Shown piece by piece: positions 36,010 through 43,063 of a stretch of DNA of 43,063 nt. The notes under the pieces were generated by a model, which was not told the origin of the DNA, did not search any database, and worked only from the letters and a program-made list of their open reading frames with translations. A program made the translations under genes and the position numbers. This DNA comes from Saksenaea vasiformis B4078 (Eukaryota; Mucoromycota; Mucoromycetes; Mucorales; Saksenaeaceae). Each line of letters begins with the position of its first letter. Position 1 is the stretch's first letter. The DNA is taken from contig JNDT01000836.1 of the NCBI GenBank assembly GCA_000697055.1, positions 1 through 43,063 on the forward strand, written 5' to 3'.

Positions 36010-39009
36010 ATGTTCGGTAAAAGTGCCTTTGGTGGAGGCAGCGCCTTCGGGCAACAACAACAACAACAAACTCCTGTCTTTGGACAGCAACAACAACAAC
36101 AGCAGCCATCTGCGTTTGGAGGTAAGATCTTTGCGATGAAGAATCCATAGCAACCCATGATTAATCGTTTTATTACGAAAGGATTCGGCGCCACATCTAC
36201 TCCAAGTGCTTTCGGAGCAACAAATACAACGTCAAGTGCATTTGGGCAGCCTTCACAACCCTCAGCATTTGGTTCCACTACAACCACAGGTAGGTGCGAT
36301 TATTGACCATTACCATATGATATAATAATGCTGACTTGTTGCAAAACAACAGGAGGCTTTGGAGCGAGTACGGGTTCAGCGTTTGGACAACAGTCTAGAC
36401 CATCCGCTTTTGGTGGGACGTCTGCATTTGGTTCAAGTAAGTTCATAATTCATGGAATGGTTTGATCCTGATCCTTTGTGTAATCTCTAGCTCCTGCGCA
36501 AACCACGTCTACAGGTTTTGGAGGGTTTGGAGCCAGTAAGTAATAGAACTGGATATGAATTCACTTTGTGTATTCTAACAATCATGTAGCTTCAACTCCT
36601 TCTGCTTTTGGTGGTAGCACTACGCAACCTGCTGCTGGTGGTAGTGGCCTGTTTGGCCAACGACCTGCAACTTCTACCGCATTTGGAAGCACAACTACGC
36701 CTGGAACTGGTGCATTCGGTCAGCAGCAAACGGGTGCATTTGGTTCGATGGGCACCACGCCAGCTTTCGGACAGCCGGGTGGAACAAACCAGGGAACTGC
36801 AACAGCCGACTTCGCGCCTACACAGGATCGCGACACTACCACTGGTGTAACGACATACTTCCAGACTATCACAGCTATGCCACAATACAAACAATTCTCG
36901 TTAGAGGAACTTCGTTTACAAGATTATGCACAGAACCGGAAAACTGCTGCGGCAGCTCCGGGAGGTTTCGGTGCAACAGCCACTACAGGAGGCTTTGGCA
37001 CGTCATCCATGAGCACGCCTTTTGGTCAATCTACTACAACAACTCCATTTGGTCAGCAGCAACAATCCACCACTGGCGCATTCGGTCAACCACAAGGTAC
37101 AACTGGTGCATTTGGTAGCACAAGTGGAGCTACTACAGGAGGAGGATTGTTTGGGCAACAACAACCTGCAGCGGGGACATCCGCCTTTGGAGCACCTTCT
37201 ACTGGTGGCTTTGGAAGCACTGGTTTTGGCAGTACAAGCACTGCACCTGCTTTTGGAGCGGCAACAACCGGAGGATTTGGTGCTGCCGCAAATACCGCTA
37301 ATAAGCCCTTCTCGTTTGGTAAGATGCTAGATGTACTAACTGTAAAATAATGTTTTAATGTAATGATTATTCAAATAGGCACGCCCGCAACTACGCAACC
37401 TGCGACTGGAGGTTTTGGCACTCCAACTGCTACACCTGCGTTTGGTCAAGCAGCTACAGGCACAACGGGTTTTGGCCAGTCTGCACAACAGCAAACTGGA
37501 TTTGGTGGATTTGGACAGAAACCGGCCGGTGCTGCAACGACAGGAGGATTCGGTACTGGATTTGGTGGGGGAGGATTCGGTTCCACCGCGGCTAGTAAGC
37601 CTGCTACTAGCTTTTCTTTTGGTACTCCCGCGACTGCACCTACAACAACAGCCGGAACGACGGGATTCGGAGGATTTGGAGCAACCAGTACAGGTACAAC
37701 AGGATTTGGAGCAGCACAAACCTCGCAACCAGGAGGACTATTCGGAGCAAACAAACCTGCTGCTACTACTTCTCTCTTTGGTAATACCCAGCAACAATCA
37801 ACACTGCCATCATTTGGCTTTGGTGGCAACCAGCAGACGACTGGATTCGGCGCGACTGGAGGTCTTTTCGGGCAGAAGCCTGCCACAACCACCACAACAG
37901 GCGGTACAGGCTTGTTCGGTAGCACGCAACTTGGAACCACTTCCACTGGAGGATTCGGTCAACCAGCACAGGGTACTGGTACCTTCACCTTGCCTGCTCA
38001 AGGTGGTCTGACCTCGTTCGGCACGACTGGACTTCAACCTGGTCAGCAGCAACAACCACTTGTCGCAACTGTCGATAAGAATCCTTACGGTAGCAACGCA
38101 TTGTTCGACACAGTGAAACCCAATGGGGCTGCTGCCAAACCAGAACCTTCTGCATTCGCCGTTCCAGGTCAGACGAAGAAGACAGTCGCTCCACATTATC
38201 CTATGTCACCTCGTGTTGTGTCGAAGATCAAATTGCGTGGATTCACGTTTAGCCCTGTGAGTAAATCGGCGACGAAGAAAACCACTTCGTTGGACGGTAT
38301 TAGTGACGACGCTGTCCTTGGTGAGGGTGCTTTCAGTCCCCGTCCTAGTGGGAAGAAATTAGTTATTGATGACAGCGTCAACAAAGCAAATATTGCAGCA
38401 ATTGTCAACAAAAAGGGAGACAAGCCGAAGGTCCTCTTTGACCCGAAATTGGAGTTAATGGCAGCTAAAGAACACAAGTCCATTGCAAGTTCTAGCACTA
38501 CAACCGTTAACCACGATCATTCTGGAAGCTCTGAAAAAGATAACGCAGCGCGACATCCATCTTTGCCTGCAGCAGCTTCGAAGGAAGGATATTACTGTTC
38601 GCCAACATTGGAGGTCCTTTCGACAATGAGCAAGGATGAACTTAAGAGCGTCAGCAACTTCGTTGTCGGCCGTCACGGATATGGTGAAGCACGATTCACC
38701 GTTCCGGTGGATTTGTCAGACATAGACTTGAACAACCTCTTGGGAGGCGTCGTCGTGATCGAAGAAAAGAGTATCGTCATTTATCCCGACAATGCCAAGC
38801 CGCCGGAAGGAAAGGGCCTTAATGTCAGCGCGATCGTGAAATTGGAAAATTGTTTCAGCATGGATAAAGATACCAAAAAGCCCATTCGTGATCCTGAACA
38901 CCCTCGTTTCAAGCTATTCATTCAGAAATTGCGCAGACAACCAAACGTAGAATTCATTGATTACGAAATGATGAAGGGCATCTGGACATTCAAGGCACAG
39001 CGCTTTTAA
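36010..39009 (+). CDS. GLFG nucleoporin, Nup98/Nup100/Nup116 type
   Basis: Nuclear pore permeability-barrier protein. It starts MFGKSAFGGGSAFGQQQ and has five introns in the FG-rich part (for example 36122-36181). FG, GLFG and SAFG repeats with Gln/Thr spacers fill residues 1 to about 600. Inside is a Gle2-binding (GLEBS) segment, TTYFQTITAMPQYKQFSLEE followed by LRLQDY. After KIKLRGFTFSPVSK, the C-terminal autoproteolytic fold runs from EGYYCSPTLEVLSTMSKDEL to the end. It stops GIWTFKAQRF-stop, exactly where Nup98 or Nup145 precursors are cut after HF. The His is replaced by Arg and there is no following Ser, so no self-cleavage is expected, as in yeast Nup100 and Nup116. A Nup96-like remnant lies 0.6 kb downstream on the same strand. 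Confidence 0.95.
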
Positions 39010-39160
39010 GCATCTGGCTATTAGTAAATTAGGTAGTTTTAGCAATTATGAAAATAAAGTCGTTCAGGGTAGGGAATTTTTTCATGATTTTTGATCCATT
39101 TCAAATTTTTTGGCGCAAATTGCAGATGAACTCTGCTCTTTAAAGTATCACATCTACGTA

Positions 39161-39340
39161 CTAACCATGAAATATGTCGAAGAAATTTTGTGTCCACTGG
39201 AAAGAAAGTGTTCATATCAAGTTGATTGATCTCCGGAAGGAAAAATTGTCGCTCATAATAGCCGCGTATCCAATTCTTCTTTGGCGCAAACTGGGCTTGT
39301 CAGGGACGTAAGATATGTTTAGCATAGCGTAAATATGGGT
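39161..39340. repeat. MITE-like element, copy C
   Basis: From CTAACCATGAAATATG through ATTTTGTGTCCACTGG, AAGTTGATTGATCTCC, CTTCTTTGGCGCAAACT and the closing TTTAGCATAGCG it matches copy A along its length, including the interior. The arms are more diverged from each other than in copy B. It sits in the gap between the Nup98-type gene and the Nup96-like remnant. Confidence 0.65.
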
Positions 39341-39627
39341 CAAAAGAAGCTTAAGAGAGTTTTGAAGTCGGAGTGCCAACAACAAAAGCCGGTCATACGG
39401 TCAAGTCGTTTTTTGGTCTCTTGCACCGATCTTTGCCATGTTCACCAGGTAATCTATCTGTCATTGTTCCGTTAAAGAAACATCAAGCTGACTGTATATA
39501 TATGACTTCAACCAATCTGCGTTTCTCTATATATCTAGTCGTTCGAGTAGACGCAAGCATGGCTCAAGTGCTTCCGATGAAGTCGCGCGTTCCTTGAACG
39601 AAAGGTTAGATGCGCGTTTTTTAACAG

Positions 39628-40514
39628 CCGCAAGCTAATGTTTCGTCAACTAGACAAGCTTTGACAAGAAAAGAGCCACCTTCAGCACAAGAGCAGGTAG
39701 GATTAGCCGTTCATGCTGCCGTTATAAAAACGTCAAAATTTCGCAGGCGCAGAGTATATGCAACGACGTGATGGAATCGTTGAAACAACATCGGTCACAA
39801 AAACGATTAGAAGAACGATCGTTGGTAGAGAAAGGCCATGATATTGGCAGAATCTATGCAGATATTCCGGGGTTCCCAACATCTAAGGACGAGCAGCTTG
39901 CGTGGCAAGTATGCGCAATACTATGCGACGAGACGCTCGAAAAAGCGGAGAAATTGAGACTGTTCAGAACGTGGTTACGAAATCTCGTGATGCCTGATTT
40001 GAAAAAAGCTGTTGAAGAGAGTCAAAAAGAAACTGATCCCTGGGCTGTTGGGTTCATTTATCTTACCTTCGGAAGAACGAACGATGCATGCGAAGTTGCG
40101 TTACAACAAAACGACTATGCGCTAGCGACACTTTTAGCAAATCCAGATCGGGAATATGCACGGGAGGCAACACACAAGCAGATACGCAGTTGGCAGCAGG
40201 ATCACGTCTTTGAAAGTATGTCGCCCTATCATCAAAAGATGTGGTATGTCCTAGTTGGGCAACTTGGATACTCTGCGCATAGCCGGTTTGTAGTGACGGA
40301 GAATCTTGGCTGGTTACAGACATTTGGCTTATACGTATGGTACGGTTCACATGCGTGGTACACAGTGCAGGATGTGGTGGAATCATATACAAATGCACTT
40401 GACAAGACGAGACCTGGAATCCATCATCAATACGTTTTAAAACATACGGCACAGCCAGGGGAATCATGCTTATGGTACAATGTAGTACGATGGTCATGTT
40501 CATGCAATACTTAG
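39628..40514 (+). pseudogene. truncated Nup96/Nup145C-like segment
   Basis: Exons 39628-39696 and 39747-40514 read RQALTRKEPPSAQEQ, then ICNDVMESLKQHRSQKRLEE, and continue with WQVCAILCDETLEKAEKLRL, FGRTNDACEVALQQNDYALA-TLLANP, and ENLGWLQTFGLYVWYGSHAW. This is the alpha-solenoid pattern of Nup96 (scaffold of the Y complex), where an acidic-loop LATLL helix pair is followed by LGWxxxxGLxLWYG. A complete Nup96 needs roughly 300 residues before and 250 after this part; both are missing, and the frame ends in CSCNT-stop. Upstream frames at 39335-39600 are protein-like but shifted. A short intron at 39582-39627 could join more N-terminal sequence. Either a strongly degenerate gene or a pseudogene. 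Confidence 0.65.
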
Positions 40515-40825
40515 ATACGAAATACCCCATCTATTGTGTGCACTACTCCCCATCCCATTCATTATCCTGTAGCCACGTTGCTTCGTTTAGAGTTAACCGG
40601 GGCAGAGCCCCTTTGACCATACATCACACCGTTAAAGAATGGAGACGTGATCGGTCATCACGCCGATAACGAGGAAGCAGACATCCCTGCCACACGTTTC
40701 TCGTTGGTATAGATTGTAGACTGTATCCAAAGTATAAATCAATTTGCTTTCCCTTCCGTTGTTGTAGTGATTTTTACGTGTTGATGCTGATGCAAAGTTT
40801 ATTATGATACATTTTATATATTCAC

Positions 40826-41567
40826 TTAAAACAAGGTGTCTTCTTCGCGAAGGTATTCGCCCACATCGGCTTGGTGGAATACGATAATGTCGGTTGGTTG
40901 CAGTTTTTTCATTTCGACGGTTGATCGCGCAGTAACACCAAAGCCCTATAACCCAGATTAATATTACTAAGAAAACGATCGACAGACAACGTACCAAAGG
41001 CATATCTGACATGGAGTAAACGATAACACCTGTATGCTCTGGTGTGTCATCCGTGATTCTTCCCAAGTGTGCCTTTACAACATTGTTGCCGTACAGGAAC
41101 GGCATCTCACCGTTGGGCTTAATCCAAATTTTATGCTACACTCATCGTCAGATATCTCGGCCAGCTTGTATCACTTCCATACCTTTGCATATTGTGCCAA
41201 ATGATCCAAAGCAGTAATATGAAGCTTAAATTTGCCAGACTTGGTGAACTTTCCAAAGCAGACACCCATAGAACCAAGCTGATCGCGTCCTACACTAACA
41301 GCCATGCGCATCATTGACTCACTACAAATCGTTAGATCATGTCTTTTCTTGTCATGTGTTTCCATTCCTACCTCAAGTAATACACTTTGTCTTTTTGAAG
41401 GCGGAAACAGTACGTTTCATCGGGACGATCGATCAAATGCTTGATATTCGCACCGATACTAAATGTAAACAAGTCAATGGTAAATTGATTGTTGATCACT
41501 TCGTAACCTACTATTTAGCAAGTTTCTCGAAGAGTGTGGTTGTTTCTTCCGCTGTTAGTGGGCGCAT
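40826..41567 (-). CDS. NIP7: 60S ribosome biogenesis factor NIP7
   Basis: Binds pre-rRNA and is needed for 27S pre-rRNA processing in the nucleolus. The minus-strand gene starts [18 protein letters not shown], and four introns interrupt it. Spliced exons read [100 protein letters not shown] and [17 protein letters not shown], the typical end of a roughly 180-residue Nip7 with its C-terminal PUA domain. The order matches yeast Nip7 over the whole length. Confidence 0.95.
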
Positions 41568-41625
41568 GATCTATGTGTAAGGGTCCTTAGCATGCCGTCT
41601 GCAAAATGAATTTTTGTCCTGACAA

Positions 41626-42153
41626 CTAAGCCACTATTGTCGCATCATTATTGTTTAATCCTGAAGCAGGAATGGTACTCTGTGTCGATGTTGTCCTTTT
41701 TTTCGTGGTTGGTACAGTAACAACAGGGGAAGAATCTTTCTTTGACCAAGCTCTTGTACGTTTCATATAAATATGAAACGAAGATTCATCAAGAAATACG
41801 CAGTTTGTCAAGAAGTTGGTATCTGTTTGACCCCCATTTGCTAACCAGATTATGACATTCCTGAATCCTGTCTGAATGATTCCTTTCCACAGAGTGGAAG
41901 TCTGCTTTTTTAGTGATAGGTTTCGTTCAACTCTCATAAAGTTATAGACCGTGCTGTGGGGAACTTTAAGAGCATTAAGCTTCTTCACTGAATGCGGGGC
42001 TGCTTCGACAACTGCAGCAGACGGATTAGCATTAATAAAATAGTAATCAGCTTTTTATGTTCCTCATTCAAGACGTCTATGACCCTTTTCTTACATCAAA
42101 GATGCTATTGAAACGATTTTTATATTGTTTTACGCATCTCTGCGCAGCACGAG
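41626..42153 (-). pseudogene. Tc1/mariner-like transposase relic, N-terminal and first-Asp part
   Basis: On the minus strand, RAAQRCVKQYKNRFNSIFD and LNEEHKKLIT (helix-turn-helix region, with stops between), then VPHSTVYNFMRVERNLSLKK, TDTNFLTNCVFLDESSFHIY and RTRAWSKKDSSPVVTVPTTK. LDESSFH is the first catalytic Asp motif of Tc1/IS630-type DDE enzymes, and the AWSKK-PV-T segment is typical. The rest of the catalytic domain is missing after 41626. Stops and frame shifts in the N-terminal part mark it as dead. Confidence 0.7.
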
Positions 42154-42604
42154 TATGTATGTTTAACTATTTCGCTGCGGCCGATGCGCCCATACACTTA
42201 TCAATCTTCAGCTTGAAAAATCTGGACTTATCCTGAACAGTGTATCAAGTATACGCACAACTTTCAGTCATTTCTCTCATGAGGATTTTCATCTCTTATC
42301 TTTTTTCGCAACCTAATTGCACAGCATTTCCTTGTGCAGCACCGGTAGAAGCCAATTTCGCAAATACTCGGATGTATGAAGCGATTCGGGTGCAGTCTAT
42401 AGGCTCAAGTCTGCCATTTGCATCAACAGCATTTCCCTGTCCATCTTCGTAAAAATTGCATCATGTTATATTGTGCTGAATTGTAAACAGCGAAAAAAAC
42501 GGAATTGGAAAAGGCTGTACACTGGTAATATACTGAGTGTGTGTGTGTGTGACAACGTTTACGTACTTTGAGTGTGGGCATAAAGCACCAACACGGCCAA
42601 GACG

Positions 42605-42745
42605 GTTCGGGACAGCGGTCATGCAGGCTAAACGGCATAAAAAAAATGAGTGATCCTGGATATGTAATAAAAAGTTGACATCCGTACCGGGGATGTTTGT
42701 ACCAACAGAGCCAAAGAAGAAGAAAAAAAAAAGGAAAAAGAAGTG
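42605..42745 (+). repeat. dispersed repeat, second family, copy 2
   Basis: Matches 22857-22970 in the order GTTCGGGACAG, TGCAGGCTAAA, ATGAGTGATCCTGGAT, GGGGATGTT, followed by an A/G-rich stretch in both copies. It is preceded by a (GT)n stretch at 42537-42552. Confidence 0.5.
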
Positions 42746-42787
42746 CTCGCTTTAAATATGCATCACTTTCCGTTATCTGAGACATCC

Positions 42788-43063
42788 TTTTTGTGTGAGA
42801 TAAAAGGAACCTATCTTCAACACACTTTTTGCATGAGACGACGGAATCCTGTTTCTGAGACACCATTTTTATGAGTCAAAAGAACCCGATCACTTATTCA
42901 CCCCTTTGCATGACACGATGGTACCCTATCACCGACGCGCCTTTTGCGCGAGATAAAGAAAAGCCCGTACCTTCCACACACCCTTTGCATGAAATAAAAA
43001 GATCTGATCACTGATACGCCTATCTTTAACACATTATTGCACGAGACAATGAAACCCTGTCTC
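42788..43063. repeat. degenerate tandem repeat, period about 38-40 bp, runs off the window
   Basis: About seven units can be laid out. Each begins near TTTTGCATGAGA, continues with an A-rich part and an AACCCGATCACT-like part, and ends in a C/A-rich ACACACC-like part. Units start near 42788, 42826, 42866, 42904, 42942, 42983 and 43037; the last full unit is longer. Identity between units is moderate. No reading frame. It is a minisatellite-like array whose right end is not seen. Confidence 0.65.

Noticed and set aside
37446..37946. Long minus-strand frame rich in Pro, Val and Cys
   Set aside because: It is the complement of FG-repeat codons of the Nup98-type gene; the repeats keep the opposite strand open.
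42423..42866. Minus-strand open frame of 147 codons
   Set aside because: It covers the dispersed repeat, the GT microsatellite and the start of the tandem array; the translation is low-complexity Phe/Leu/His runs.

Overview
This is nuclear DNA of an early-diverging fungus, most consistent with Mucoromycota. The evidence is dense protein-coding genes with many short spliceosomal introns (about 37-80 nt, branch sites such as TACTAAC or CTAAC), a KRE2/KTR mannosyltransferase, and multi-copy relics of Fanzor (eukaryotic TnpB) genes and Tc1-like transposases of a kind common in Mucorales. No rRNA, tRNA, CRISPR or prokaryotic operon structure was seen. Species cannot be told from the sequence.

Layout, left to right. 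A MITE-like repeat with inverted arms starts the window (1-184). Then come a small acidic hypothetical gene (335-1073, +), a GT15 alpha-1,2-mannosyltransferase (2022-3627, +), a leucine-rich-repeat protein (4372-~6806, +), a catalytically degenerate hexokinase-like protein (8746-10414, +) and a G3BP/Bre5-type RNA-binding protein (11587-13127, -). The 13.1-16.7 kb stretch is accessory DNA: a Tc1-like transposase fragment, a cluster of hairpins, the best-preserved MITE copy and an isolated Fanzor N-terminal exon. Housekeeping genes follow: tRNA-dihydrouridine synthase DUS4 (16740-17923, +), an unrecognised gene with a mitochondrial-like N-terminus and TPR-like C-terminus (17957-19190, -), ARP5 of INO80 (19277-22174, -) and a Werner-type DEDDy exonuclease (23834-24939, -).

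The centrepiece is a nearly complete, multi-exon Fanzor gene (25433-29084, -). All three RuvC acidic motifs and the Zn ribbon are visible, but a one-base shortfall in a T run breaks the frame directly after RuvC-I, and an Ala-rich helical block interrupts the N-terminal half. A second Fanzor C-terminal relic lies right upstream (29196-29572, -). Together with the 15.1 kb fragment this makes three Fanzor loci in 43 kb, all apparently damaged.

The right part holds methionine aminopeptidase 2 (30066-31947, +) converging on the mRNA guanylyltransferase (32077-33662, -), a GLFG nucleoporin of the Nup98/Nup100/Nup116 type (36010-39009, +), a MITE copy, a truncated Nup96-like segment (39628-40514, +), NIP7 (40826-41567, -), a Tc1-like relic, and an array of about 38-bp degenerate tandem repeats running off the end.

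The intact genes serve glycosylation, RNA processing, translation, ribosome assembly, chromatin and the nuclear pore, and do not form a pathway. The unusual content is the Fanzor set, the split Nup98-Nup96 locus, the pseudo-hexokinase, and unusual introns (two inferred GC-AG introns, one stop-free 42-nt intron, two 37-nt introns). Gene models were spliced by hand from reading frame and family motifs; exon edges without a motif check are uncertain.
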